Assembly: GCA_031423155.1 (NCBI GenBank)
Contig: JANPEZ010000093.1
Location: forward strand, 1-14,747
DNA: 14,747 bases
Source: JANPEZ01 sp031423155
GTDB lineage: Bacteria; Actinomycetota; UBA4738; HRBIN12
Direction: 5' to 3'
Below, in pieces: positions 1-7,768 of the stretch. A program made the translations under genes and the position numbers. Below the pieces are notes generated by a model. That model was not told the origin of the DNA. It did no database searches and was given only the letters and a program-made list of their open reading frames with translations. How positions within the stretch are numbered: the first letter of the stretch is position 1; every line of letters starts with the position of its first letter.

Positions 1-2
1 CC

Positions 3-170
3 TACGGCGGCGGGGGTGACGAAGCCAAGCGCCTCGGGTTGACCCGCTCCTTCCTTCATTCTTGGAAGATCGGCTTCGACCATCCGGTGTCCTCGGACAG
101 GGTGCAGGTCGAGGAGTCGGCCCCCGACGATCTTCAACGGGCACTCGCCCTGGCACGTCGCAGCGAGTAG
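3..170 (+). CDS. RluD-family 23S rRNA pseudouridine synthase, C-terminal fragment
   Basis: Only the last 55 codons are in the window; the gene begins upstream. The readable frame ends at TAG 168-170. It contains the typical C-terminal signature of RluA/RluD-type synthases: a Tyr-Gly-Gly-Gly loop, then LGLTRSFLHSWKIGFDHP (compare the family's 'L.RpfLHa..l.F.HP'), an acidic-hydrophobic strand, and a terminal helix with Asp-Asp-Leu. These enzymes isomerise uridine to pseudouridine in rRNA in the cytoplasm. The catalytic Asp motif (HRLD type) lies outside the window, so activity and exact specificity (RluD versus paralogues) cannot be judged. The location just upstream of dnaE matches the usual actinobacterial order, in which an lspA-rluD pair lies near dnaE1. 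The 132 bases between this stop and dnaE hold no other gene that I can see. Confidence 0.85.
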   Translation, partial: YGGGGDEAKRLGLTRSFLHSWKIGFDHPVSSDRVQVEESAPDDLQRALALARRSE

Positions 171-293
171 GCCTCGCCCTGATGGACCGCTCCAGCGGCA
201 CCTCCCACCTGCACTCTTGACGGCGTCGAAAGCCGCGCGTACCTTGAGGTTCGCCGGGAATCACAAGCGTGTGACTTCGAGCCTCACCTCCGC

Positions 294-298
294 AGGAG
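294..298 (+). promoter_or_regulatory. Ribosome binding site that fixes the TTG start of dnaE
   Basis: AGGAG lies 4 bases before TTG at 303. It supports the non-ATG start, because the PHP motif HLHTHSEYS begins only nine codons in and no ATG lies between. Confidence 0.65.
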
Positions 299-302
299 CC
301 AG

Positions 303-3300
303 TTGAGCCAGACACAGAGCTTCGTTCACCTGCACACCCATTCGGAGTATTCCCTGCTCGACGGGGCGGCCCGGATCCAGCCCCCGAAGTCCAACCCCGG
401 CGCTCCCACGATATTCAGCGAGGCCGAGCGTCTCCAGATGCCCGCCGTAGCCGTGACCGATCACGGAGCGATGTTCGGCACTTTGAACTTCCTGGACGCC
501 GCGAGAGCCTGCGGCATCAAGCCGATCATCGGCGTTGAGGCCTACGTCGCTCCCGGTTCTCGATTCGATCGCAATCCCGGAGAGAGCCAGGAGAAGTACT
601 ACCACCTGACCCTGCTCGCGCAGAACGAAGCGGGCTATCGCAACCTGCTCAAGCTCGTATCGGCCGCCTACCTGGAGGGTTTCTACCACCGACCCCGGAT
701 GGACAAGCAGCTCATGGCCGAGCACTCCGAGGGCATCATCTGCCTGTCGGGGTGTCTGTCCAGCGAGGTGGCGACGCACCTGGACAACGGCCTGCCCGAC
801 CGGGCGCAGGCCGCGGCCGCCGAGTACCGGGATATCTTCGGCGCCGAGAACTTCTTCATAGAGCTTCAAGACCATGGACTGGCTCCTCAGCGCAAGATCC
901 TTCCCCTTCAGATCGAACTCGCCCGCAAGATGGGCGCGCCGCTCGTAGCGACGAACGACCTTCACTACACGCTGAAGGAGGACGCCAAGCCGCACGACGT
1001 CCTGCTCTGCATCCAGCAGCAGAAGCTGCAATCCGACCCCAAGCGCCTGAAGTTCGACTCCGAGGAGTTCTATCTCAAGAGCGCGGAGGAGATGCGCGCG
1101 GTCTTCCGCGAAGTCCCCGAGGCCTGCGACCAGACGCTGCGGATAGCCGAACGGTGCGAGCTCGATCTGCTCTACGGAGACCGTGCCCCGGCCGATCAAC
1201 GGTTCCACCTGCCGAGATTCGAGGCGCCGGCAGGGCTGGAACGCGACGCATACCTGCGCCAACTGGTAGCCGAGGGCGCGACACAGCGATACGGTCAAGT
1301 GACGCAGGAGATACAGGCCCGCGTCGACGAAGAGCTGTCGATCATCATCTCGATGGGGTTCGCGGGTTACTTCCTTATCGTTTGGGATCTGATCCGTTAC
1401 GCGCGTGAGAACGGCATCCGAGTGGGGCCGGGACGAGGAAGTGCCGCCGGATCCGTCGTCTCGTACTGCCTTCGGATCACCGACCTGGATCCTTTGCGAT
1501 ACGGGCTGATATTCGAACGGTTCTTGAATCCCGAGCGCAAGCAGATGCCCGACATCGACATGGACTTCGACGAACGCCGCCGGGACGAAGTGATCCGATA
1601 CGCGACGGAGCGCTACGGCTCGGACCACGTCGCGCAGATCATCACCTTCCAGACGATCAAGGGTAAGCAGGGTATCCGCGACGCCGCGCGGGTGCTGGGC
1701 TTCCCGCCGGCTGTGGGGGATCGACTCTGCAAGATGTACCCGCCGGCGGTGATGGGCCGGGATTATCCGATCGAGGATGCGCTGACCCTCTCGCCCGATC
1801 TGCGAGATGCCTACGAGAAGGAACCCGAGGCCAAGGAGATCGTCGAGACGGCTCGAGCTTTGGAGGGATTGCGCCGAGAGGACTCCGTCCACGCGGCCGG
1901 AGTGGTCATCGGCGATGCGCCGCTCGTGAACTACCTGCCGCTGAAGCTGGCCAAGGATTCGCGCGATGACTCCAAACGGGTCGTCACCCAGTTCGACATG
2001 CACGGTGTCGAGCAGCTCGGTCTGCTGAAGATGGACTTCCTGGGACTGAGGAACCTGTCCGTGATCGACGACACCGTGAGGCACTTGCGCAGCAGGGGCC
2101 TCGATCTCGACATAGACCACGTCGCGCTGGACGACCCCGAGACCTACGCGATGCTGTGCCGGGCAGACACGACAGGTGTATTCCAGATGGAATCGCAGGG
2201 GATGCGGGCCCTCATCAAGTCCCTCGCCCCGGATCGATTCGAAGATCTTATGGCCCTCGTCGCCCTCTACCGGCCTGGTCCGCTGAACGCCGGCATGCAC
2301 AACGAGTACGCCGAGCGCAAGCACGGACGCAAGCCCGTGACATACCCCCACCCGGACCTCGAGGACGTCTTGAAGACGACCTACGGGATCTTGGTCTACC
2401 AGGAGCAGGTCATGCAGATCGCGGTGAGGATGGCCGGCTACACGATGGGAGAGGCCGACCTGCTGCGTCAGGCGATGGGAAAGAAGATCCGCGAGAAGCT
2501 GGCCGTGCACCGTGAGAAGTTCATCCAAGGATGCGAAGACAACGGCTACCCGAAGCGGCTGGGCCAGGACCTGTTCGAGTTGATGGAACCCTTCGCGGAC
2601 TACGGGTTCAACGCCTCCCACGCCTGCGCCTATGGGTACGTGGCGTATCAGACCGCCTATCTGAAGGCTCATCACCCGGTCGAGTACATGTCGGCACTGC
2701 TGACTTCCGTCAAGGACGACAAGGACAAGAAGCCCTATTACCTGTACGCGTGCCGCGCGATGGATCTCGAGGTCTTGCCGCCCGATGTGAACGGCTCGGA
2801 GACCGATTTCACCCCGACGGCCGAAGGTTCGATCCGTTACGGGCTGTCGGCGGTCCGCAACGTGGGCGAGGCCGCCGTGGGACACATCATCCAGGCTCGT
2901 CGCAAGGCAGGGGATTTCTCCAACTTCGGTGATTTCTGCAGGAAGGTCGAACCCTCGGTCCTGACCAAGAGGGTGCTCGAATCGCTCGCCCTGGCCGGTG
3001 CCTTCGACTCCCTCGGGTACTCCCGTCAGGGACTCTTCGAGAACCAGGACAAGGTGTCTCAGCCGATCTTGGCCGAACGCAAGGCGGAGGCCGCTGGGCA
3101 GTTCTCCTTATTCGGAGGTGCGGGCGAGGTTCAACCAGTCGACGAGTCCGTGCTCGAAGCAGAGGAATTCGAAAAGCGCACGTTGCTGCGGCTTGAGAAG
3201 GAGATGCTCGGACAGTTCGTCACCGACCACCCACTGCTCTCGGTCAAGGACGCCCTCGCGGCTCAGTGCTCGCACGAGATGGGGGACCTGCTGGCGCTGG

Positions 3301-3821
3301 GCGACGGTGACCTCGTGACGGTCGGAGGCATCATCGGAGCCGTCTCGCGAAAATTCACGAAGAAGGGGGAGCCCTACGCCCAGTTCCGTCTGGAGGGCCT
3401 GGCGGGCGGGGTCGAGGTGATCGCGTTCCCCAGCGTCTACGAGGCCGTTCCGGGGCTCATCGATACGGATCAGATCGTCCTGGCGGCGGGCAGGATAGAC
3501 CTTCGAGGTCGGGAGATGCAGATCCGCGCGAACGAGGTACGAGCGCCCGACCTCGGGCCCGGCTCGCAGGTAGCGGCTGTTCCCTCCCTCGTCGTCGAAC
3601 TTCAGCCTGCTTCGTGCACCACGGCCGTCATCGCCCGTCTCAAGGATCTCCTGGCCTCCCATCCGGGCCTTGCACCGGTGAAGGTTCGGTTCATGTCATC
3701 GAGCGGAGTCACCCCGATGGAGATAGGGAGCCTGCGGGTGGACGCCTCAGGAGCCCTGCTGCACGAGATCCAGAGCCTCCTGGGTCCGGGCGCGGCCCGC
3801 CTCGACCAGGGCGCCGCCTGA
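303..3821 (+). CDS. dnaE: DNA polymerase III subunit alpha (DnaE1 type)
   Basis: This is the replicative DNA polymerase catalytic subunit, 1172 aa, close to the normal length of about 1160-1190. An N-terminal PHP domain (about 1-290) opens with HLHTHSEYS. By pattern it keeps all nine metal ligands known from mycobacterial DnaE1: H11, H13, D20, H54, E79, H101, C151, D219, H221. That predicts an intrinsic 3'-5' proofreading exonuclease. The polymerase core has VGPGRGSAAGSVVSYCL from residue 374 and the catalytic aspartates D417 and D419 in PDIDMDF plus D578 in KMDFLGL. The motif QFSLF at 933-937 fits the internal beta-clamp-binding motif. An OB fold follows from about residue 1000. The start is TTG 303, with AGGAG upstream. 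The next gene begins 13 bases after the stop. Identity is nearly certain; proofreading is inferred from conserved ligands. Confidence 0.98.
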   Translation: MSQTQSFVHLHTHSEYSLLDGAARIQPPKSNPGAPTIFSEAERLQMPAVAVTDHGAMFGTLNFLDAARACGIKPIIGVEAYVAPGSRFDRNPGESQEKYYHLTLLAQNEAGYRNLLKLVSAAYLEGFYHRPRMDKQLMAEHSEGIICLSGCLSSEVATHLDNGLPDRAQAAAAEYRDIFGAENFFIELQDHGLAPQRKILPLQIELARKMGAPLVATNDLHYTLKEDAKPHDVLLCIQQQKLQSDPKRLKFDSEEFYLKSAEEMRAVFREVPEACDQTLRIAERCELDLLYGDRAPADQRFHLPRFEAPAGLERDAYLRQLVAEGATQRYGQVTQEIQARVDEELSIIISMGFAGYFLIVWDLIRYARENGIRVGPGRGSAAGSVVSYCLRITDLDPLRYGLIFERFLNPERKQMPDIDMDFDERRRDEVIRYATERYGSDHVAQIITFQTIKGKQGIRDAARVLGFPPAVGDRLCKMYPPAVMGRDYPIEDALTLSPDLRDAYEKEPEAKEIVETARALEGLRREDSVHAAGVVIGDAPLVNYLPLKLAKDSRDDSKRVVTQFDMHGVEQLGLLKMDFLGLRNLSVIDDTVRHLRSRGLDLDIDHVALDDPETYAMLCRADTTGVFQMESQGMRALIKSLAPDRFEDLMALVALYRPGPLNAGMHNEYAERKHGRKPVTYPHPDLEDVLKTTYGILVYQEQVMQIAVRMAGYTMGEADLLRQAMGKKIREKLAVHREKFIQGCEDNGYPKRLGQDLFELMEPFADYGFNASHACAYGYVAYQTAYLKAHHPVEYMSALLTSVKDDKDKKPYYLYACRAMDLEVLPPDVNGSETDFTPTAEGSIRYGLSAVRNVGEAAVGHIIQARRKAGDFSNFGDFCRKVEPSVLTKRVLESLALAGAFDSLGYSRQGLFENQDKVSQPILAERKAEAAGQFSLFGGAGEVQPVDESVLEAEEFEKRTLLRLEKEMLGQFVTDHPLLSVKDALAAQCSHEMGDLLALGDGDLVTVGGIIGAVSRKFTKKGEPYAQFRLEGLAGGVEVIAFPSVYEAVPGLIDTDQIVLAAGRIDLRGREMQIRANEVRAPDLGPGSQVAAVPSLVVELQPASCTTAVIARLKDLLASHPGLAPVKVRFMSSSGVTPMEIGSLRVDASGALLHEIQSLLGPGAARLDQGAA

Positions 3822-3822
3822 G

Positions 3823-3828
3823 TATCGT
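3823..3828 (+). promoter_or_regulatory. Extended-gap -10 element (TATCGT) for a possibly leaderless hisA-like mRNA
   Basis: TATCGT fits the actinobacterial -10 pattern TANNNT and ends 6 bases before the ATG at 3835. Transcription would start at or beside the A of the start codon. The only purine-rich stretch (GAGG, 3830-3833) is one base from the ATG, too near to act as a Shine-Dalgarno site. No clear -35 was found. Confidence 0.4.
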
Positions 3829-3834
3829 TGAGGC

Positions 3835-4551
3835 ATGCCTTTCACGATCTTGCCGGCGATCGACATATCGGGCGGCAAGCTGGTCCGTTTCACATCCGAG
3901 GGCCCGGCCTCCTCCGAGGCGTTCGGCGGTGACCCGCTGGCGGCCGCGGAGGCGTTCGTTGCCGCGGGCGCTCGCTGGTTGCACGTGGTCGACGTAGACC
4001 TGGCATTCGAGGGCGTGCCTCGCAACGCGGGAACGATCGAGGAGATATGCGCTATGGGCGTTTCCGTTCAGGCCAGCGGCGGATTGGCGAGTCGGTTGGG
4101 CGTCGATTCGATGCTCGAGGCCGGCGCGGCAAGGATCGTCCTTGGATCCGCCGCCCTGACTGATCGGACGTTCGTCGAGGACCTGGCGAGCCGGCTCGGC
4201 TCCGCGCTGGCCGTCGGGATCGAGGTCGATGGTTCGATGGTGAGAGCGCGAGGGGGCAGCGGGGTGACGCTCGAGCTGGCCCCCACGTTGGAGTGGCTGG
4301 CCTCGACCGATGTCGAGCGTTACCTGGTCACCACCGTCGGCCGTGTCGGAGCGCTCAGCGGCCCGGACATCGAGTCTCTTCGGACCGTCGCCTCGCTCAC
4401 CCGCCGGCCGGTGATAGCCGCGGCCGGTGTCGCGAGCATCGAGCACCTCGAAACGATCGCGGCGATCGAAGGGGTGGAAGGAGCGGTAGTGGGGCGCGCC
4501 TTCTCAGATGGCGGACTCGAGGTTTCCGACGTGCTCGCCCGTTTCTCCTGA
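3835..4551 (+). CDS. HisA/PriA-like (beta/alpha)8-barrel protein with altered active site
   Basis: The 238-aa protein has the length and repeat layout of HisA/PriA (ProFAR isomerase, histidine pathway; PriA also does the TrpF step). Recognisable elements are ILPAIDISGGK with the likely general base D10, HVVDVDLAF, VLGSAAL and the C-terminal VVGRAF. Several hallmark positions differ from the family. The acidic D of the 'lDxR' strand is E130. The Asp of the 'kDGT' motif (D175 in M. tuberculosis PriA, from memory) is V171 (VGAL). The 'GGGIRs' phosphate loop reads SGGLAS, losing the Arg at about 85. The 'RGW' loop reads RGG. The 'SGGV' phosphate loop reads AAGV. It lies between dnaE and trpC, where actinobacteria often have priA/hisA. 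It could be a diverged TrpF-type isomerase or another phosphosugar-binding barrel. Family is confident; function is open, so no symbol is assigned. Confidence 0.8.
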   Translation: MPFTILPAIDISGGKLVRFTSEGPASSEAFGGDPLAAAEAFVAAGARWLHVVDVDLAFEGVPRNAGTIEEICAMGVSVQASGGLASRLGVDSMLEAGAARIVLGSAALTDRTFVEDLASRLGSALAVGIEVDGSMVRARGGSGVTLELAPTLEWLASTDVERYLVTTVGRVGALSGPDIESLRTVASLTRRPVIAAAGVASIEHLETIAAIEGVEGAVVGRAFSDGGLEVSDVLARFS

Positions 4552-4567
4552 CGGGCTGAGGCGTCTA

Positions 4568-4573
4568 TAGACT
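4568..4573 (+). promoter_or_regulatory. Possible -10 element (TAGACT) before trpC
   Basis: TAGACT fits TANNNT and ends 10 bases before the trpC ATG at 4584. No Shine-Dalgarno sequence is visible between the hisA-like stop and this ATG, so a very short leader or leaderless transcript is possible. It is weaker than the comparable sites before the hisA-like gene and polA because the spacing is longer. Confidence 0.25.
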
Positions 4574-4583
4574 GCCGGACCCC

Positions 4584-5363
4584 ATGGGTTTCTTGTCCGA
4601 CCACGTCGCTCGAGTGCGATCCGAACTGATCGAGTACCCGCTCGATGAGTCGACGCTGATGGCACGCGCGCTTCAGTCGCCTCCGCCGCGAGACTTCGTT
4701 GCGGCGCTGCGGAGGAAGACCCCATCCGTGATCGCGGAGGTCAAGCGGGCCTCGCCCTCGGCCGGAGCCATCGCCGGTGATGTGGACCCGGCTATCCGCG
4801 CCAAGGCGTACGAAGCCGGCGGCGCTGCTGCCATCTCGGTCCTGACCGAACCGCGCCACTTCCACGGTTCGCTCGCGGATCTTCGAGCCGTGCACTTGGC
4901 CACGACCGTTCCCGTGCTTCGCAAGGATTTCCTCGTGCATCCGGCCCAGGTGATCGAGGCCCGGGCAAACGGCGCCGACGCCGTGCTGTTGATCTGTGCG
5001 TCCCTGGGCGCTGAGGAGCTGCGGTTGATGCTGGGCGTGACGAGGGATCTGGGGATGGCGGCCTTGGTCGAGACCCACTCGGACGAGGACCTGGCCAAGG
5101 CCCTCGCCACGGACGCGGTGCTCATCGGGGTGAACGCCCGGGACCTGGAATCGCTCGAAGTCGACATGACTCGCGCGCTGGAGCGGCTCGAACGCGTTCC
5201 TTCCGACCGGCTGGCCGTACTGGAAAGCGGCATCTCCACGAGAGTGGACGTTCGGGCAGCCGTTCGGGCGGGCGCGTCTGCCATCCTTGTCGGAGAGGCG
5301 CTCATGCGAGCGGAAGATCCGGGCGCCAAGATCGTCGAGCTGACGGGGAGTGGGCGAACATGA
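4584..5363 (+). CDS. trpC: Indole-3-glycerol phosphate synthase
   Basis: It converts CdRP to indole-3-glycerol phosphate, the step before tryptophan synthase, in the cytoplasm. It has 259 aa, the normal length for a monofunctional enzyme. Active-site signatures are in order and intact: VIAEVKRASPS with E52 and K54, VLTEPRHFHGS, PVLRKDFLV with the catalytic Lys K114, VETHSDEDL with E163, GVNARDL with N184, and LESGIST with E214 and S215. There is no fused TrpF domain. The stop overlaps the trpB start by four bases (ATGA, 5360-5363), so the two are translationally coupled. The preceding HisA-like gene ends 32 bases upstream, and no Shine-Dalgarno sequence stands out before the ATG. Confidence 0.97.
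   Translation: MGFLSDHVARVRSELIEYPLDESTLMARALQSPPPRDFVAALRRKTPSVIAEVKRASPSAGAIAGDVDPAIRAKAYEAGGAAAISVLTEPRHFHGSLADLRAVHLATTVPVLRKDFLVHPAQVIEARANGADAVLLICASLGAEELRLMLGVTRDLGMAALVETHSDEDLAKALATDAVLIGVNARDLESLEVDMTRALERLERVPSDRLAVLESGISTRVDVRAAVRAGASAILVGEALMRAEDPGAKIVELTGSGRT
5345..5350 (+). promoter_or_regulatory. Ribosome binding site for trpB inside the trpC end
   Basis: GGGGAG lies 9 bases before ATG 5360 and supports that start, which overlaps the trpC stop. Confidence 0.6.
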
Positions 5364-6562
5364 GTTCCACGATCGAGAAGCGACCGGACTCACGCGGACG
5401 CTTCGGCACCTACGGTGGTCGCTACGTCCCCGAGGTCTTGATACCCGCACTGGACGAGCTCTCGGCGGCATGGGCAGACCTGCGCGACGATCCGGGATTC
5501 AGCCAGGAGCTCGGAGACCTTCTGCGTGATTTCGTCGGGAGGCCGACGCCGATAACACACGCCCAGCGGCTATCGGACGAACTCGGCTACGACATCTGGC
5601 TGAAGCGCGAGGACCTGGCGCACACGGGAGCCCACAAGATCAACAACGCCCTCGGCCAGGCTCTCCTTGCCAAGCGGCTCGGAAAGGAGCGGATCATCGC
5701 CGAGACCGGAGCGGGCCAGCACGGAGTGGCCACCGCTACCGCGTGCGCCCTCCTGGGCCTTCCCTGCGTCGTCTACATGGGAGAGGAAGACACCCACAGG
5801 CAGGCGCCGAACGTGGCCAGGATGAAGCTCCTCGGGGCCGAGGTCGTCCCCGTGATGGCGGGAACCCGAACCTTGAAGGAAGCCGTGAACGAAGCGTTGC
5901 GCGACTGGGCTGCCAGCGTGAGGAACACCCACTACATCATCGGATCTGTGGTCGGACCCCATCCCTTCCCGGCGCTCGTCCGCGATCTTCAGCGCGTGAT
6001 CGGGGACGAGGCTCGGAGCCAGTTCGACGCCCTTCACGGGGCGGACCCTGATGTCGTGGTCGCCTGTGTCGGAGGCGGCAGCAACGCGATCGGGATGTTC
6101 ACCGCGTTCGTCGGTGCCCCGGGAGTTCGCCTGATCGGAGTCGAGGCTGGTGGAAGAGGGATGCAGCTGGGCGAGCACTGCGCCTCCATCACTCTTGGAC
6201 AGCCGGGGATCTTGCACGGAGCTCTCAGTTACCTGCTGCAGGATCCGGACGGTCAGATCGCGGTTACCCACTCGATCTCGGCCGGACTCGACTATCCGGG
6301 CGTTGGGCCCGAACATGCATATCTGGCCGATGCAGGTCTCGCCGAGTACGTGAGCGCCAGCGACGCTCAGGCGCTCGAGGGATTCCAAGCACTGGCGCGG
6401 ACCGAGGGGATCCTTCCCGCGCTCGAGCCTTCTCACATCGTCGGATGGCTTATGACCGACCCAATGCCGAAGGGGACCCGCGTTCTCGTCTGTCTCTCCG
6501 GCCGCGGTGACAAGGACCTGGACACCGTTCGCGCGGCGCTGGGGGACCCTCAGCATGGCTGA
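5360..6562 (+). CDS. trpB: Tryptophan synthase beta chain
   Basis: This is the PLP enzyme that joins indole and L-serine to give tryptophan, working as an alpha2-beta2 complex with TrpA. It has 400 aa, typical of the TrpB1 class that partners TrpA. The N-terminus has FGTYGGRYVPE. The PLP-binding Lys is K93 in HTGAHKINNALG. AETGAGQHG holds the catalytic Glu E115. The phosphate-binding GGGSNAIG and the late motif CLSGRGDKD are present. The four-base overlap with trpC and the eight-base overlap with trpA (6555-6562) indicate one transcription and translation unit. No unusual substitutions were noticed. Confidence 0.98.
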   Translation: MSSTIEKRPDSRGRFGTYGGRYVPEVLIPALDELSAAWADLRDDPGFSQELGDLLRDFVGRPTPITHAQRLSDELGYDIWLKREDLAHTGAHKINNALGQALLAKRLGKERIIAETGAGQHGVATATACALLGLPCVVYMGEEDTHRQAPNVARMKLLGAEVVPVMAGTRTLKEAVNEALRDWAASVRNTHYIIGSVVGPHPFPALVRDLQRVIGDEARSQFDALHGADPDVVVACVGGGSNAIGMFTAFVGAPGVRLIGVEAGGRGMQLGEHCASITLGQPGILHGALSYLLQDPDGQIAVTHSISAGLDYPGVGPEHAYLADAGLAEYVSASDAQALEGFQALARTEGILPALEPSHIVGWLMTDPMPKGTRVLVCLSGRGDKDLDTVRAALGDPQHG

Positions 6563-7331
6563 TCTGGAGAAGGCCCTGCGCGCGCGCCGCGACGGCGGCG
6601 GCCGCGCCTTCGTGCCGTACGTCACGGGGGGGTTCCCGGGGGTCGACGCTTCGCTGCTCCGAGACCTTCAGACAGCCGGAGCAGACGCGATCGAGGTGGG
6701 GATCCCGTTCTCGGACCCCGTGATGGATGGAGGGGTCATCCAGGAGGCCTCGCGCACGGCTCTGGAGGCCGGTGCCAGGCCGGCCGACATCCTGGCCCTG
6801 ATCTCGGCGGCAGCTCTGGATATCCCCGTTGCGGTCATGACCTACGTGAACCCCGTATTCCACAGAGGGTTCGACAGGTTCCTCGCGGATGCCGAGGAAG
6901 CCGGGGTCGCGGGCGTGATCGTGCCGGACCTGCCGGTCGACGAGGCCGGGGAGTGGAACCGGATCAGCGCGGCTCACGGGATCGACACGGTCTTCTTGGC
7001 CGCCCCTGGAACCTCACCCGATCGCCTGGCGGCTATCGCTGCGGCAGACCACGGCTTCGTCTACTGCGTGGCTACGTACGGTGTTACGGGGGCGCGCGAG
7101 CGCCTGGAGGACACCGCCCGTTCGGTCGTCGAGTCCCTTAGGCCGCTCACGGACAAGCCCCTGCTTGTAGGGGTCGGGATAGCGACTCCCTCCCAGGCAG
7201 CCGAGGCATGCGCTTTCGCCGATGGGGTGATAGTCGGCAGCGCCCTGATGGCCAAGCTAGCCACCTCCGGTCGTGAGGATGCGGCGATCCTGGCCGGGGA
7301 GTTCCGGGCACAGATCCCCCTGGTCGGCTGA
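6555..7331 (+). CDS. trpA: Tryptophan synthase alpha chain
   Basis: It cleaves indole-3-glycerol phosphate to indole and glyceraldehyde 3-phosphate and passes indole to TrpB. It has 258 aa. The catalytic acid/base pair is seen as E47 (IEVGIPFSDP) and D58 (DPVMDGGVIQ; the usual 'ADGP' is here MDGG). VPYVTGGFPG, PDLPVDE, FLAAPGTS and YGVTGAR follow in the expected order. I chose ATG 6555 (MADLEKAL) over an in-frame upstream ATG at 6507 because the upstream residues have no TrpA-like character, lie inside trpB, and GGGGGA at 6541-6546 gives a Shine-Dalgarno site 8 bases before 6555. The reading frame continues past the TGA into an oxidoreductase remnant. Confidence 0.96.
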   Translation: MADLEKALRARRDGGGRAFVPYVTGGFPGVDASLLRDLQTAGADAIEVGIPFSDPVMDGGVIQEASRTALEAGARPADILALISAAALDIPVAVMTYVNPVFHRGFDRFLADAEEAGVAGVIVPDLPVDEAGEWNRISAAHGIDTVFLAAPGTSPDRLAAIAAADHGFVYCVATYGVTGARERLEDTARSVVESLRPLTDKPLLVGVGIATPSQAAEACAFADGVIVGSALMAKLATSGREDAAILAGEFRAQIPLVG

Positions 7332-7382
7332 GCCAACCCCCCGACTACCGGTCGCCTTCCTTGTCTTTCCCCGCTAGGCCCG

Positions 7383-7637
7383 GCCGGTACGCGCAGCGCT
7401 TGGGCCGGCTTGTACGAGATGACCCCTGACCGTCATCTCATCATCGGCGAGTCGCCGGTGGCCAGCTTCTACCTGGCGAACGGCTTCAGCGGTAACGGGT
7501 TCCAGCATGCGCCCGTAGTCGGCAAGCTCCTCGCCGAGATGATCGTCGAGGGCAGAGCCCGACCCGTGGACATATCTTCGCTCGGCCTGGACCGATTCGC
7601 CTCAAGCCAGACCGTGGCCGAGTTTCACGTCGTTTAG
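7383..7637 (+). pseudogene. C-terminal remnant of an FAD-dependent oxidoreductase (DAO / sarcosine oxidase beta-like)
   Basis: About 84 codons ending at TAG 7635-7637 match the C-terminal end of D-amino-acid-oxidase-type flavoenzymes. They contain AWAGLYEMTPDRH, then IIGESP, FYLANGFSGNGFQHAPVVGK and an ending like the family's 'LxRFxxxxxxxxxxVV'. Full-length members are about 370-400 aa; the FAD-binding Rossmann domain and most of the substrate domain are missing. Upstream, the same frame runs without a stop through unrelated sequence to the trpA TGA, with no plausible start and ribosome site. The only in-frame candidates are TTG 7401 and ATG 7410, both inside the conserved motif. I read it as the stump of a deleted gene. 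The stop abuts the 3' end of the tRNA-Leu gene. A translated mini-protein from 7410 cannot be excluded but is unlikely to act as a flavoenzyme. Confidence 0.7.
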
Positions 7638-7721
7638 TGCCGGGAGAGGGGGTCGAACCCTCACGGGCCGAAGCCCACGGGATTTTGAGTCCCGCGCGTC
7701 TGCCAGTTCCGCCATCCCGGC
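7638..7721 (-). tRNA. tRNA-Leu (anticodon CAA)
   Basis: On the minus strand an 84-base class II cloverleaf can be drawn by eye. The acceptor stem is GCCGGGA (7721-7715) with TCCCGGC (7645-7639). The D arm contains GGCAGACG. The anticodon stem is CGGGA/TCCCG with loop CTCAAAA, giving anticodon CAA at 7687-7685 for the UUG leucine codon. There is a long variable arm (GGGC-TTCG-GCCC), and the T arm is GAGGG, loop TTCGACC, CCCTC. The discriminator is A (7638). CCA is not encoded; the next bases are C-T-A. It is convergent with the trpA-side genes and divergent from the lipoprotein gene to its right. Confidence 0.93.
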
Positions 7722-7731
7722 GATGGCCCCC

Positions 7732-7738
7732 TAGACTA
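7732..7738. promoter_or_regulatory. Overlapping -10 elements for tRNA-Leu (minus) and the dual-domain lipoprotein (plus)
   Basis: The near-palindrome CTAGACTAG holds TAGACT on the plus strand (7732-7737) and TAGTCT on the minus strand (7738-7733). Both fit TANNNT. Read on the minus strand the site lies 11 bases before the tRNA 5' end; read on the plus strand it lies 31 bases before ATG 7769. It is the only promoter-like element in the short divergent gap. No strong -35 was seen for either direction. Confidence 0.3.
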
Positions 7739-7768
7739 GCTGCCTGGCTCGGGCAGGCGTCAGGCTCG

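Noticed and set aside
261..2885. An 874-codon open frame on the minus strand opposite dnaE
   Set aside because: It mirrors the codon positions of dnaE in high-GC DNA, has no recognisable domain, and dnaE on the other strand is unmistakable. It is a codon-bias shadow.
6507..6554. Longer trpA start at ATG 6507
   Set aside because: The 16 added residues are read from the trpB coding end in another frame and do not resemble TrpA; ATG 6555 has the better ribosome site.
7637..7768. Upstream extension of the dual-domain lipoprotein frame to a GTG at 7637
   Set aside because: The extension runs through the tRNA-Leu gene and would place 44 non-signal residues before a clear lipoprotein signal peptide.
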